The translations under genes were made by a program, and so were the position numbers. A DNA stretch of 64,000 bases from the NCBI GenBank assembly GCA_964520975.1, contig CAZFPA010000004.1, positions 1 through 64,000 of the forward strand. Direction: 5' to 3'. The stretch's first letter is position 1. The number at the start of each line of letters is the position of its first letter. The notes under the pieces are model-generated. The model saw only the letters and a program-made list of their open reading frames with translations, was not told the origin of the DNA and did not search any database. Source of the stretch: CAZFPA01 sp964520975. GTDB taxonomy: Bacteria; Bacillota; Negativicutes; Selenomonadales; Selenomonadaceae. Below, piece by piece: positions 1-8,902 of the stretch.

Positions 1-101
1 GTCCAGTTATTTCGTGTACGATGTACTAGGCTAAAGCGATATTCGAAAAATTATTTTTATTCAACGGAATTTCTAATAATACGTCATTTTAAAAAATACG
101 C

Positions 102-130
102 TTGACTTTTCTCCGAAACACGAGTATATT
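102..130 (+). promoter_or_regulatory. Sigma-A-type promoter of the T-box/MFS unit
   Basis: TTGACT (102-107), a 17-bp spacer and TATATT (125-130) form a near-consensus promoter. It lies about 45 bp upstream of the first T-box stem and would start the leader transcript. Bases 1-101 are AT-rich and show no gene or other signal. Confidence 0.8.
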
Positions 131-170
131 ATTCTACATCAAGTTTTTGTAAAGTTGTAATCTAATAAAT

Positions 171-445
171 CCAATGACGGGAAAAAGTATTTTCTGCACC
201 AGTTTCCAGAGAGTCGTCATGCTGCAGCAGCTTTTGCAGCTGTGCAAAGGGTGAAAGACGATAGCCAGGGCCGAAAAGAAAATCCTCCCGGAGGAGTGCG
301 GCTGAAAACCAGTAAGCCAAAACGTCTGATCCACGTTACAGGAAACGCGTATTCTCATGTACGTTGAGTGCCCGGCAGCGCCGGGAATCTGGGTGGTACC
401 ACGGAAGCAAGCCTCCGTCCCTTTTGCAGGGGATGGAGGCTTTTT
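171..445 (+). promoter_or_regulatory. T-box leader, predicted isoleucine (AUC) specifier, with terminator/antiterminator
   Basis: The conserved T-box sequence GGGTGGTACCACGG (391-404) precedes an intrinsic terminator, with arms 411-421 and 429-440 and a T run at 441-445. Upstream, stem I has its AGTA motif (186-189), the GA motif AGAGAG (208-213) and GGTGAAAG (249-256). The base helix CGGGA (178-182) pairs with TCCCG (286-290). This frames a 3' specifier loop GAAAATCC (278-285), which has the same geometry as the Bacillus glyQS leader (GAAA-codon-base). That places codon ATC at 282-284, so uncharged tRNA-Ile is the predicted ligand. The UGGU of the T-box bulge fits a tRNA with discriminator base A, as tRNA-Ile has. 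T-box identity is clear. The specifier assignment was done by hand. Confidence 0.9.
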
Positions 446-472
446 ATTTTACTTATTTTAGGAGGAATTATC

Positions 473-1795
473 ATGGATAACATCAATTTTGCCAATCTGA
501 AACGCAAGCGGGATATGCGTATCATTCTGCCGGTGTTCCTTGTATCCATCATCGCCTGCATCGATCGGGTGAATATCGCCTATGCCGCACTGACCATGAC
601 GCAGGATCTGCCCTGGATCACCCCGGAGATCTTTGGTGCCGGCGCCGGAATTTTCTTCATGGGCTACCTGCTTTTTGAGATTCCAGGCTCACTCGTGGCC
701 GCCCGCTTTTCCGCTACGAAATGGATTGCCCGCATCATGTTCACCTGGGGGCTTGTCTGCGTGCTCATGGCGTTTATGAACACACAGTTTGAATTCTATC
801 TCTATCGCTTTCTGCTCGGTGCCTCCGAAGCCAGTCTCTACCCGGTCATCTATTCCGTTCTCTATCCGCGCTGGTTCACACCAACCGAGCGTGCCCGTGC
901 AACTTCACTCATGCTGACCAGCCTGCTGCTCTCGACCATCCTGGGCGCACCGCTGGCCGGTGTCCTGCTGCAGACCTCCTTCTTTGGGCTGCATGGCTGG
1001 CAGGAGCTCTTCATCCTGGAGGCCGTTCCGGCATTGCTGTTTGCCGTATTTTTCTTCTTTGGCGTCAAGGATCGTCCCGACCAGGTTTCCTGGCTCACGG
1101 ATGCCGAAAAGGCGTATCTCTCTGCTGCCTATGAAGCCGAAAAGGCCCGCCTGCAAAAGGTGAAGAAATACACGGTACTCCAGGCCTTTACCGACCCGAA
1201 GGTCGTAAAGCTCTGCTTCATTTATTTTCTCTGGGTCATCGGCTTCTGGGGCTTTAATTTCTGGATGCCCACGGTTCTGAAAGGTCTGTCCGGCTGGTCA
1301 ACCCAGCTCATTGGCGGTGCTATCGCCATCCCGATGACCGCGGCGCTCATCGTACAGCTCATCGTCGGCCATACCTCCAGCAAGACCGGCGACCGCGTCT
1401 GGCATGTAGCAGGTACCCTGTTCGTTGGCGCCATCGGCCTCGGACTCAGCCCCTTCGCCCAGGATATGGGCACAGCACTGTTCCTGATCTGTCTCTCGGC
1501 CATTGGCATCTACGCCTCCATGGGCGTCTGGTGGACGATCCCGACCACCTTCCTCACCGGTCCGGCCGCGGCAGCTTCGGTCGCACTCATCAATTCCTGC
1601 GGCAATATGGGCGGCTGGGTCGGCCCGTATATGATGGGCTGGGTCAAGACGAATACCGGTTCCTTCGATCTCGGTTATTTCCTCATGGCCGCCTTCATGT
1701 TCCTGGCCGGGCTTACCGTGCTTACGCTCAAATACGGTTTAGGAATGAAAAAGAAAACCGCTCCGGACAAAGCCGCCTTAGCCGAAGAAAATTAA
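473..1795 (+). CDS. MFS transporter, anion:cation symporter (ACS)-like family
   Basis: A 440-residue inner-membrane protein with about 12 hydrophobic segments and a central cytoplasmic loop. The N-terminal part (IDRVNIAYAA, then a GYLLFEIPG helix) is typical of the ACS subfamily of the major facilitator superfamily, whose members import organic anions such as sugar acids and aromatic acids. The ATG at 473 is chosen because GGAGGAA lies 6 bp upstream. Longer in-frame starts fall inside the T-box terminator. The gene stands alone between the T-box leader and a strong terminator. Isoleucine-type T-box control suggests that the substrate is isoleucine or a related branched-chain compound such as its keto acid. 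That substrate is inferred only from regulation, because characterised ACS members carry other anions. Confidence 0.85.
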   Translation: MDNINFANLKRKRDMRIILPVFLVSIIACIDRVNIAYAALTMTQDLPWITPEIFGAGAGIFFMGYLLFEIPGSLVAARFSATKWIARIMFTWGLVCVLMAFMNTQFEFYLYRFLLGASEASLYPVIYSVLYPRWFTPTERARATSLMLTSLLLSTILGAPLAGVLLQTSFFGLHGWQELFILEAVPALLFAVFFFFGVKDRPDQVSWLTDAEKAYLSAAYEAEKARLQKVKKYTVLQAFTDPKVVKLCFIYFLWVIGFWGFNFWMPTVLKGLSGWSTQLIGGAIAIPMTAALIVQLIVGHTSSKTGDRVWHVAGTLFVGAIGLGLSPFAQDMGTALFLICLSAIGIYASMGVWWTIPTTFLTGPAAAASVALINSCGNMGGWVGPYMMGWVKTNTGSFDLGYFLMAAFMFLAGLTVLTLKYGLGMKKKTAPDKAALAEEN

Positions 1796-1808
1796 CTGCC
1801 GGCAGCAG

Positions 1809-1839
1809 GGAGCCCTCCCCCGGGGAGCGGCTCCTTTTT
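1809..1839 (+). terminator. Intrinsic terminator of the MFS gene
   Basis: GGAGCC (1809-1814) pairs with GGCTCC (1829-1834), with further GC pairing inside, followed by five T. It lies 13 bp after the stop codon. Confidence 0.8.
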
Positions 1840-1879
1840 CGTCCCATTTTTCCCTGTGCACCGCAAATTCTCCCCAAAT

Positions 1880-1910
1880 AAAAACACCTGCTCCAAAATA
1901 GGAGCAGGTG
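1880..1910 (-). terminator. Intrinsic terminator of the fum-sdh operon
   Basis: A perfect 10-bp stem CACCTGCTCC/GGAGCAGGTG (1885-1894, 1901-1910). Read on the minus strand it is followed by a T run (1880-1884). It lies just after the sdhB stop codon. Confidence 0.9.
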
Positions 1911-1924
1911 CTTATTTATTCAAC

Positions 1925-2677
1925 TTACTTGTTGAATATGTTCTTCAATGCCTGTTTGTTTACATCGCGGTTGAGCTGAGCGAGGTAGGTGGTCAGCTTG
2001 ATATTCTTCGGGCAGACCTCTACGCAGTTCTGGCTGTTGCCGCAGCTTGTGATACCGCCCTTGCCCATCAGAGCATTGAGGCGTTTTTCCTTGTCGAACT
2101 TTCCGAGCGGATGCAGGTTGAAAAGATATGCCTGTACCGTCGGGGAAGCACCGATGAAGTCGGACTGCGGGCCGACGTTCGGGCAGGCTTCGAGGCAGCA
2201 GCCGCAGGTCATGCAGTGCGAGATCTCATAAGCCGTCTGTGCCGTGTACGGATTCTGGATCGGAGCATCCTTGACATCCCAGGTACCATCGATTTCCACC
2301 CATGCCTGAACGCGCTTGAGGCTCTCAAACATAACGGAACGATCGATGAGGAGGTCACGGATGACCGGGAACGTACGGGCCGGAGCCAAATGAATCGGCT
2401 GCTCAAGCTCGTCGATCAGTGCGCAGCAAGCCTGACGGGCACGGCCATTGATGACCATCATGCAGGCGCCACATACCTTCTCGAGGCAGTTGCATTCCCA
2501 AACAACCGGAGCGACCTTCTTGCCGTCCTTCGTCTGCGGATTCTTCTGAATTTCCATCAGCGAAGCAACTACATTGAGACCAGGACGATACGGGATTTCG
2601 AATTCCTGAGTATAAGGCTTTTCCCCAGGACCGTCCTGACGTTCTATAATAAAAGTTACTGTTTTCTGTTCTGCCAT
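1925..2677 (-). CDS. sdhB: Succinate dehydrogenase/fumarate reductase iron-sulfur subunit
   Basis: A 250-residue electron-transfer subunit linking the flavoprotein to the membrane cytochrome b. All three cluster motifs are visible. The [2Fe-2S] ligands are Cys64, Cys69, Cys72 and Cys84. The [4Fe-4S] motif is Cys155-x2-Cys158-x2-Cys161-x3-Cys165-Pro. The [3Fe-4S] ligands are Cys212, Cys218 and Cys222. Length and spacing match the Bacillus SdhB/Wolinella FrdB class (type B complexes with one membrane subunit). It is the last gene of the operon, 18 bp after sdhA and just before a terminator. The sequence does not settle direction of catalysis. An anaerobe that pairs it with fumarase would be expected to use it mainly as a menaquinol:fumarate reductase. 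Confidence 0.95.
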   Translation of the reverse strand: MAEQKTVTFIIERQDGPGEKPYTQEFEIPYRPGLNVVASLMEIQKNPQTKDGKKVAPVVWECNCLEKVCGACMMVINGRARQACCALIDELEQPIHLAPARTFPVIRDLLIDRSVMFESLKRVQAWVEIDGTWDVKDAPIQNPYTAQTAYEISHCMTCGCCLEACPNVGPQSDFIGASPTVQAYLFNLHPLGKFDKEKRLNALMGKGGITSCGNSQNCVEVCPKNIKLTTYLAQLNRDVNKQALKNIFNK

Positions 2678-2695
2678 TCTTATTTATCCTCCCTC

Positions 2696-4510
2696 TTACT
2701 CTTTTTTCGCTACTGCGTAGTTACGAGGACGCGGTTTAACGAGCGAATGGTCGAACTCACGATAGGATACCATCGGCTCTTCGGTCTCTTTGTTATAGGA
2801 AACGATCGTGATCTTCATGAAACGTGCGTCATCGCGGCCCATGAAAATCAGCTCGCCGTCCTTGTCCTTCATAACGTTGCCCTGCTCGTCGAGCTGGATC
2901 TTGGCATGAGCGCCGCGGCTCTCATCGCGCATGCGGGCAGCCTTAGTGATGACCATAGCATAGAGGATCATGTTGCGGAGCTGACGGACAAACATAGCTT
3001 CCTGGTTCGCATTCTTGGAATGGTCCGTAATGCCGATATCATCCCAGCGCTTGAGCATCTTCTTGAGCTCTACGAGGCAGGTATCGAGACCATTGTTTTC
3101 GCGTTCGATGGTGACATACTTGTACATGAGATCACCGAGCTCATGATGGAGACGATGGGCATTTTCCGAACCGCTCATCTTGAGGATCTTCTCATATTCA
3201 TCAACGCATTCCTGACGTGCTGCTTCTACTTCAGCATCCGTCATATCAGAGCCCTTGTCGCCCTCTTTTGCCCAGCGCATAGCCTCAGGACCAGAAATGG
3301 TTCCCGAATATGCTGCGGAAAGCAGGGAGTTTGCACCCAGGCGGTTTGCGCCATGGTACTGGTAATCGCACTCGCCGGAAGCCATGAGGCCCGGGATGCT
3401 CGTATGATGCAGGCGATCTACCCAGATGCCGCCCATGGAGTAATGGATGGACGGGAAGATTTCCATTGGAACCTTACGCGGGTCCTTACCAACGAATTCC
3501 GAATACATCTCGAGGATGCCGCCGAGCTTGCGCTCGAGGTAATCAGCCGGGATATGGGAAAGGTCGAGGTAAACGCGGTTCTCATGATTGATGCCCAGGC
3601 CCATGTGGACGCAGACCTTATAGATTGCACGGCTGGCAACGTCACGCGGAACCAGGTTGCCGTATGCCGGATACATTTCCTCGAGGAAGTACCAGGGCTT
3701 GCCATCTTTGTAAACCCATACACGGCCACCCTCACCACGGCAGGCCTCCGACATCAGACGGTTCTTATCAGAACCCGGAATAGCAGTCGGATGAATCTGG
3801 ATGAACTCCGGATTACCGATCTCAGCACCCTGCTGATACACAGCGGATACAGCGGAGCCATTGCAGATCGTGGAAGCTGTGCAGCGGCCAAATACCTGGC
3901 CAGGGCCGCCTGTTGCCAGGATGACCGTATCAGCACGGAATGCGCGGATTTCCATGGAGTTCATGCTCTGCGCGATGATACCACGGCAAACGCCTTCCTT
4001 GTTCTTCATGACCTTAATGAATTCCCAGAACTCAAACTTCTTTACGCCGCCCTTGACTTCCCAGCGACGAACCTGCTCATCGAGAGCATAGAGGATCTGC
4101 TGGCCCGTTGTGGAACCGGCAAAGCAGGTGCGCTTGTTCTTCTGACCGCCGAAATTACGGAGGTCAAGAACGCCTTCTGCTGTACGCGTGAACGGAACGC
4201 CCATGCGATCAAACATTTTGATGAGCTTCGGAGCTGCCTCAACCATGCCCTTTACTGCAACCTGGTCAGCGAGGAAGTCACCGCCATATACCGTATCATC
4301 GAAATGCTCGTAGATGCTGTCGTGCTCGCCCTTGGTGTCCATGCAGGCATTGATGCCGCCCTGGGCACAGAGGGAATGCGAACGCTTTACCGGGCAGTAC
4401 GAGAACAAATCGACTTCGCCGCCTGCTTCGCAGATTTTCAGGGTTGCCATGAGCCCGGAAATACCGCCGCCGACGACGATGATCTTCTTTTTCGTCATAT
4501 CTTTAGCCAT
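2696..4510 (-). CDS. sdhA: Succinate dehydrogenase/fumarate reductase flavoprotein subunit
   Basis: The 604-residue catalytic subunit, which interconverts succinate and fumarate at a covalently bound FAD. The N-terminal dinucleotide fold GGGISG (14-19) and the SHSLCAQGG motif are visible; the His at about 45 is the FAD attachment site. The GGIWVD and GANRLGANSLL segments of the FAD-binding and capping domains follow. The length is typical of type B enzymes. The start at 4510 has GGAGAG 8-10 bp upstream. It lies between sdhC (34 bp) and sdhB (18 bp) in the same operon, downstream of both fumarase subunits. Confidence 0.96.
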   Translation of the reverse strand: MAKDMTKKKIIVVGGGISGLMATLKICEAGGEVDLFSYCPVKRSHSLCAQGGINACMDTKGEHDSIYEHFDDTVYGGDFLADQVAVKGMVEAAPKLIKMFDRMGVPFTRTAEGVLDLRNFGGQKNKRTCFAGSTTGQQILYALDEQVRRWEVKGGVKKFEFWEFIKVMKNKEGVCRGIIAQSMNSMEIRAFRADTVILATGGPGQVFGRCTASTICNGSAVSAVYQQGAEIGNPEFIQIHPTAIPGSDKNRLMSEACRGEGGRVWVYKDGKPWYFLEEMYPAYGNLVPRDVASRAIYKVCVHMGLGINHENRVYLDLSHIPADYLERKLGGILEMYSEFVGKDPRKVPMEIFPSIHYSMGGIWVDRLHHTSIPGLMASGECDYQYHGANRLGANSLLSAAYSGTISGPEAMRWAKEGDKGSDMTDAEVEAARQECVDEYEKILKMSGSENAHRLHHELGDLMYKYVTIERENNGLDTCLVELKKMLKRWDDIGITDHSKNANQEAMFVRQLRNMILYAMVITKAARMRDESRGAHAKIQLDEQGNVMKDKDGELIFMGRDDARFMKITIVSYNKETEEPMVSYREFDHSLVKPRPRNYAVAKKE

Positions 4511-4544
4511 TTAGGTTTCTCTCCTTATACAATTATAATCAACA

Positions 4545-5165
4545 TTACATGAGGTAACTGCCCATGAAGGCCAGCGTTACCAGCGACAAGAGAAGGCAGA
4601 GCAGCATGCTGAGCTTATCGACAACACACTGAACGCGCGGTCCCTTGGCAATGCCCCAGGTCATGCAGAAAGTCGTAATACCATTGCAGAAATGGAAGAT
4701 TGCGGCCAGCATACCAAGAACGTAGAGAACGAATACAATCGGATTGGAAACATAGCTCTGAATGAGCTCGTAGGAAATAGGCACACCATTGATGCCCTTC
4801 GTGAAAATACGAAGATAGCCTACATGCCAGATCAGGAATGCTACGAGATACCAGGCTGTCCAGCGCTGCAGCGCGAACTGCCAGTTACGTGCATAGCCAT
4901 ACTGTCCCGGGTTGTTCTTTGCCTGCAAGGCGATGTAGACACCATAAATTGCATGGAAAAGAATTGGAATAGCATAAAAGCAGATTTCAATTGCGAGGAA
5001 TACCGGTTTCGGGATGAGCTCCATCATAGCCAGACCGCCGTTGAGCGCTGCCGGACCGCCAAGTGCCGAGGCATTCGTTAAGATATGCTCTAAAAGAACA
5101 GCACCGAGCAAAACAAGTCCACAAAGCGAATGCAAACGACGAAGATAAAAAGATGTGTTAATCAT
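4545..5165 (-). CDS. sdhC: Succinate dehydrogenase/fumarate reductase cytochrome b558 subunit
   Basis: A 206-residue membrane subunit with five predicted helices and several intramembrane histidines (in the helices beginning RRLHSLCGLVLLG and FHAIYGVYIAL, and WHVGYL). It resembles the di-heme cytochrome b of type B quinone reductases, which carries electrons between menaquinone and SdhB and anchors the complex. The start at 5165 (MINTSF) is preceded by AGGAGG 5 bp upstream. Longer in-frame starts would run into the fumarase beta gene and lack this site. It is co-transcribed after the fumarase genes, 37 bp away. Confidence 0.93.
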   Translation of the reverse strand: MINTSFYLRRLHSLCGLVLLGAVLLEHILTNASALGGPAALNGGLAMMELIPKPVFLAIEICFYAIPILFHAIYGVYIALQAKNNPGQYGYARNWQFALQRWTAWYLVAFLIWHVGYLRIFTKGINGVPISYELIQSYVSNPIVFVLYVLGMLAAIFHFCNGITTFCMTWGIAKGPRVQCVVDKLSMLLCLLLSLVTLAFMGSYLM

Positions 5166-5202
5166 TCTAGACCTCCTATAAATTTTTTCCGTTAGGAAAA
5201 TA

Positions 5203-5760
5203 TTATAACTTACGATAAGGGGCCTGGCCCATTTCGTAGAAGTTATTGCCTTCGGAATCGATGACGACGATTGCAGGGAAATCCACAACCGTGAGTGCAG
5301 CTACAGCCTCCGGGCCAAGCTCCGGGTATGCAAGCACTTCATACTTCTTTACCGACTTCGCGATGAGCGCGGCGGCGCCGCCGACAGCAGCGAAATACGT
5401 AACGCCATGCTTTTTCATGGAATCGATGACTTCCTGCGTACGGGAGCCCTTACCAACCATGCCCTTGATACCCTGATCGAGCATCGTCGGTGTGTAGGCA
5501 TCCATGCGGCCAGCCGTCGTCGGGCCGCAGGAGCCGATCGGATCACCCGGTTTTGCCGGTGTAGGTCCGAGATAGTAAACAATCTGGTTGTTCCAGTCTA
5601 CCGGCAGCTTTTCGCCGCGGGCCAGAGCTTCCGTCATTGCTTTATGTGCAGCATCACGCGCACTGATGATGGTACCGGTGATGAGTACGCTGTCACCAGC
5701 TCTGAGCTTTCTGGATGCTTCTTCTGTAAAAGGTGTGGTAATGCGAATCTTTTCAGCCAT
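5203..5760 (-). CDS. Class I fumarase (fumarate hydratase) beta subunit
   Basis: A 185-residue C-terminal subunit of the oxygen-sensitive iron-sulfur fumarase, which reversibly hydrates fumarate to malate. The FumA C-terminal domain features are clear: GTIISARDAAH, GPTPAKPGDPIGSCGPTTAGRMD, then GKGSR and AVGGAAAL. The length is usual for a two-subunit enzyme. The close relative L-tartrate dehydratase beta has the same fold, but the Sdh genes next door favour fumarase. AGGAGG at 5769-5774 supports the ATG start. The gene follows the alpha subunit by 28 bp and precedes sdhC. Confidence 0.92.
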   Translation of the reverse strand: MAEKIRITTPFTEEASRKLRAGDSVLITGTIISARDAAHKAMTEALARGEKLPVDWNNQIVYYLGPTPAKPGDPIGSCGPTTAGRMDAYTPTMLDQGIKGMVGKGSRTQEVIDSMKKHGVTYFAAVGGAAALIAKSVKKYEVLAYPELGPEAVAALTVVDFPAIVVIDSEGNNFYEMGQAPYRKL

Positions 5761-5788
5761 TTTTATATCCTCCTCTTATTATAATATA

Positions 5789-6631
5789 TTATAATACGCG
5801 TTCCGAATGGCGCATTGCATGGCAGCAGATCGTTACGGCAACCGGCAGGCCTGCAATATGGGTTGCGCCCCATTCGATGTTTACAGCAAGAGCGGAAGTC
5901 GTGCCGCCGAGCTGCGGTCCGATACCGGTCTTGTTGATGAGCGTGAGGAGTTCGCCCTCGAGCTTTGCATAATCCGGATGTTCATTGCGGACATTCGTCG
6001 GACGGAGCAGAGCGCGCTTGGAAAGATAAGCAGCCTGATCCATAGTACCGCCGATACCAACGCCGACAACCATCGGCGGGCACGGATTGCAGCTGGCATG
6101 AAGAATGATATCAAGAACAGCCTTCTTGACACCCTCAACACCATCTGCCGGAACCAGCATCTTGATGCCTGACTTATTTTCGCTGCCGAAGCCTTTCGGT
6201 GCAAGCTGGATCTTGAGCTTATCGCCCTCTACCATCTTCGTGTAGATGACAGCCGGCGTATTATTCTGTGTATTCTTACGATTAAACAGCGGCTCAGCTA
6301 CTACGGACTTTCTGAGATAGCCCTCCGTATAGCCCTTGGCTACACCAGCGTTGATAGCGTCATTGAGGCTGCCGCCTTCAATGTGCAGATCCTGGCCAAC
6401 CTCGACAAAGATAATCGTCATGCCGGTATCCTGGCAGATTGGTCTGTCTTCTGCCTTGGCAATCTCGGCGTTGCGGATAATCTGGTCAAGGACATCGCGG
6501 CCAACAGGAGACTCTTCTGTCTCTCTGCCTCTCTTGAGCGCTTCATATACGTCCTGCGGCAGATAATAAGCAGCCTCTTTGCACATCTGCGCTACTTCTT
6601 CGGTAATTTTCCCTACTTCGATCGTACGCAA
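5789..6631 (-). CDS. Class I fumarase (fumarate hydratase) alpha subunit, TTG start
   Basis: A 280-residue catalytic subunit carrying the labile [4Fe-4S] cluster of two-subunit fumarases. CQDTGM near residue 65 and HASCNPCPPMVVGVGIGG near residue 180 hold the cluster cysteines. I chose the TTG at 6629-6631 because GGGGG (6639-6643) lies 7 bp upstream. The only longer ATG (6677-6679) lies inside the predicted -10 box, so it cannot be transcribed from that promoter. It is the first gene of the operon fumarase alpha, fumarase beta, sdhC, sdhA, sdhB, which supplies and reduces fumarate for the succinate pathway. Confidence 0.93.
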   Translation of the reverse strand: MRTIEVGKITEEVAQMCKEAAYYLPQDVYEALKRGRETEESPVGRDVLDQIIRNAEIAKAEDRPICQDTGMTIIFVEVGQDLHIEGGSLNDAINAGVAKGYTEGYLRKSVVAEPLFNRKNTQNNTPAVIYTKMVEGDKLKIQLAPKGFGSENKSGIKMLVPADGVEGVKKAVLDIILHASCNPCPPMVVGVGIGGTMDQAAYLSKRALLRPTNVRNEHPDYAKLEGELLTLINKTGIGPQLGGTTSALAVNIEWGATHIAGLPVAVTICCHAMRHSERVL

Positions 6632-6674
6632 AGTAAAACCCCCTAAATTAAAATATAATACACTCGCAGGCTTC

Positions 6675-6703
6675 ATCATACCATATTTTCAAAGTGCTTT
6701 CAA
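6675..6703 (-). promoter_or_regulatory. Promoter of the fum-sdh operon
   Basis: On the minus strand TTGAAA (6698-6703), a 17-bp spacer and TATGAT (6675-6680) stand about 45 bp before the TTG start of the fumarase alpha gene. Nothing recognisable is found in 6704-6936, the rest of this intergenic region. Confidence 0.75.
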
Positions 6704-6936
6704 GCCGCTTCACTACTGGATTTGCGGGCTTAAAAAAATGAATCAGGTTCGCTTTTTTCAGCACTGCGGAGACGTATTTCCAAGAAAAAAGGACCGCATT
6801 ATCATAAACTATGGTTATCATAACGCTTTTCCCCATATATGACCGGTCCCAATAATCCACCTTATATATTTGCTATCGACAGTCTTTTTCCTGCCTGTTT
6901 TTTAAATTTCTTGAAAAAATTCTCGTTTTCTTTTTA

Positions 6937-7419
6937 TCATATTTTCAAGCGAACCAATTTTACCTTGGGCGAATGCCCCTCCACAAGGTCAAGCAGCAGG
7001 AAGGACCCCTGCGATTCATCCCGCGGACGCGCAACGCTGCCAGGATTCAGCACAAAGATATCGCCAGGAGAGATCTCCGCCACATGCGTATGGCCATAGA
7101 CCGCGATATCGGCCCCCTGTTCACCGGCGGCTTCCTGCAGAGCCTCGGTATCATAACGCACCCCGTAGACATGTCCATGCGTCAGAAAGATCCGATGCCC
7201 ACCCGCCGCAACGATGCGTTCCTGCGGCGCGCTGCTGCCCGGCCAGTCGCAGTTGCCCGCGACCAGGGCTACCTCGGTGTCTGCTGCCAGCTGCAGATAT
7301 TCCGCATCCTGGATGCAGTCACCCGCATGCAGCCAAAGATCGACCGCCCCGGCCAGCTGTACAGCAGCATCGATTGCCATGGTATTGCCATGGCTGTCAC
7401 TCATGATTCCAATCCTCAT
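6937..7419 (-). CDS. YfcE/MJ0936-family metallophosphoesterase
   Basis: A 160-residue calcineurin-like phosphodiesterase with the complete binuclear metal site: DSH (8-10), GD (33-34), GNCD (55-58), THGH (80-83) and GHTH (109-112). Family members hydrolyse phosphodiesters such as 2',3'-cyclic AMP or bis-pNPP in vitro, and the physiological substrate is usually unknown. The start overlaps the end of rdgB by 4 bp, so it is translationally coupled in the operon rph-rdgB-yfcE. The same arrangement is common in Bacillota. This suggests a housekeeping role in RNA or nucleotide turnover. Confidence 0.9.
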   Translation of the reverse strand: MRIGIMSDSHGNTMAIDAAVQLAGAVDLWLHAGDCIQDAEYLQLAADTEVALVAGNCDWPGSSAPQERIVAAGGHRIFLTHGHVYGVRYDTEALQEAAGEQGADIAVYGHTHVAEISPGDIFVLNPGSVARPRDESQGSFLLLDLVEGHSPKVKLVRLKI

Positions 7420-8006
7420 CCCAGATATTCCTCCAGCTTTTTCGCCATCTGCCGCAGTGCGGCGCCCCGATGGCTTACCCCGTCCTTCTCCGCCAGCGTA
7501 AGCTCCGCCATCGTTTTTTCTCCTATATAAAAATAGGGATCGTAGCCAAAGCCGCCAGTTCCCCGGGCTTCGCCGCGAATGGTTCCCCTGCAGATTCCCT
7601 CGGCTGTGAGCACCGTGCCGTCCAGATCGCAGAAGGCCAGCACGCAGTGATAGGCTGCGTCCGAACTCGCTGCACCCTTTTTCGCCAGCTCAGCCAAAAG
7701 CCTGGCATTGTTGGCGGCATCGTCAGCATGATCGCCGGCGAAACGGGCGGAATAAACCCCCGGCGCACCATCCAGTGCCGCAACACTGAGCCCGGAATCA
7801 TCGGCGAGGCAGGCACAGCCTGTCTGCTCCCGGTAAAAGGCCGCCTTGATGCGGGCATTGTCCGCGAAGGTATCGCCATCCTCTATCGCATCGGGCAGCG
7901 GGCCAAAGGCCGCCAGCGAGACAAGCTCCACGTCCAGTCCCGCGAACGCGTGCAACATCTCCCGTATTTTCCCCTGGTTCTTCGTCGCAATTACGATCTT
8001 TTTCAC
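7416..8006 (-). CDS. rdgB: XTP/dITP diphosphatase (non-canonical purine NTP pyrophosphatase)
   Basis: A HAM1/RdgB-family enzyme that cleaves dITP, dXTP and ITP to monophosphates and so cleans the nucleotide pool. It begins [16 protein letters not shown], followed by ADDSGL and GVYSARFAG, and ends with GFGYDPYF and SHRGAAL, all family motifs. I prefer the GTG start at 8004-8006, whose first bases overlap the rph stop codon and which gives the usual N-terminus (196 residues). An in-frame ATG at 8025-8027 would add seven residues and cannot be excluded. It sits between rph and the phosphoesterase gene, overlapping both. Confidence 0.93.
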   Translation of the reverse strand: MKKIVIATKNQGKIREMLHAFAGLDVELVSLAAFGPLPDAIEDGDTFADNARIKAAFYREQTGCACLADDSGLSVAALDGAPGVYSARFAGDHADDAANNARLLAELAKKGAASSDAAYHCVLAFCDLDGTVLTAEGICRGTIRGEARGTGGFGYDPYFYIGEKTMAELTLAEKDGVSHRGAALRQMAKKLEEYLG

Positions 8007-8749
8007 ATTTCCCGACCTACCTTCCATACGAGCTCGCCGCCCAGGATATCCTTCTGATAGGAAATGAGCGCATCAATGCCCTTCTCGGCCTTGGCGAGCA
8101 GCGCCTCCATTTCCTGGCGGGAAAAAGGCCGGCCCTCACCGGTTCCCTGGACTTCGACGAATGCACCGCTGCCGGTCATCACCACATTCATATCGACAAT
8201 CGCCTGTGAATCCTCCTCGTAGCAGAGATCGATGATCGGCTCTCCCGCCGCGGAAACGCCCACGCTCACCGCCGCCAAAAAATCCTTGACCGGGAAATTC
8301 TTTTCCGGATTATAGATTGTAGCCAGTGCCTGCACCAGGGCGATATAAGCACCCGTAATGGAAGCGGTGCGCGTTCCGCCATCTGCCTGCAGCACATCAC
8401 AGTCGATCATGACCGTGCGCTCGCCCAGTGCCTTCATATCCATGACGGAACGCAGCGAGCGGCCGATGAGCCGCTGGATTTCCTGCGTGCGTCCGGAGAC
8501 CCGGCCACGCATGGACTCCCGGGATGTCCGCGTCAGCGTCGAGCTCGGCAGCAGAGAATACTCTGCAGTGAGCCAGCCCTCGCCACTGCCCTTCAGGAAG
8601 CCCGGTACCCGTTCTTCTATTGTCGCCGCGCAGATCACCTTGGTATTGCCCACCTCAATGAGCACGGAACCTGCGGGATATCGCTGAAAATGCTTTGTAA
8701 TCTTCACACGGCGCATTTCATCTGCCGTGCGGCCATCTGTTCTAACCAT
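8003..8749 (-). CDS. rph: Ribonuclease PH
   Basis: A 248-residue phosphorolytic 3'-5' exoribonuclease that trims tRNA 3' ends. Family hallmarks include the N-terminal [26 protein letters not shown], the phosphate-site region [16 protein letters not shown], and [19 protein letters not shown]. The start MVRTDGR at 8749 is preceded by GGAGGC (8754-8759). A much longer in-frame extension lacks any coding character and crosses the promoter region. First gene of the rph-rdgB-yfcE operon, divergent from a TDT-family transporter gene. Confidence 0.96.
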   Translation of the reverse strand: MVRTDGRTADEMRRVKITKHFQRYPAGSVLIEVGNTKVICAATIEERVPGFLKGSGEGWLTAEYSLLPSSTLTRTSRESMRGRVSGRTQEIQRLIGRSLRSVMDMKALGERTVMIDCDVLQADGGTRTASITGAYIALVQALATIYNPEKNFPVKDFLAAVSVGVSAAGEPIIDLCYEEDSQAIVDMNVVMTGSGAFVEVQGTGEGRPFSRQEMEALLAKAEKGIDALISYQKDILGGELVWKVGREM

Positions 8750-8780
8750 GTACTGCCTCCAAAAAATCAATATCTTATAT

Positions 8781-8809
8781 ATTTTATACCGCTTTAGCCT
8801 TGTGAGCAA
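8781..8809 (-). promoter_or_regulatory. Promoter of rph-rdgB-yfcE
   Basis: Minus strand TTGCTC (8804-8809), 17 bp, TAAAAT (8781-8786), about 30 bp before the rph start. A moderate match. Confidence 0.5.
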
Positions 8810-8835
8810 CAAAAAAAAATAGGCAAAGGATTTCA

Positions 8836-8864
8836 TTGCCCTGCTATAACTTGTATAGTATACT
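8836..8864 (+). promoter_or_regulatory. Promoter of the TDT-family transporter gene
   Basis: TTGCCC (8836-8841), a 17-bp spacer and TATACT (8859-8864), 38 bp before the start codon. Confidence 0.55.
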
Positions 8865-8902
8865 GAATAATAATTATTCTGCAAAGAAATGAGGGAGATT
8901 CT

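Noticed and set aside
1856..4552. An 898-codon open frame antisense to sdhA-sdhB
   Set aside because: The opposite strand encodes two well-conserved enzymes. Long antisense frames are common in this codon usage, and there is no ribosome site or family match.
6677..6679. ATG as start of the fumarase alpha subunit
   Set aside because: It falls within the -10 box of the predicted promoter and lacks a ribosome site. The TTG at 6629-6631 has GGGGG upstream.
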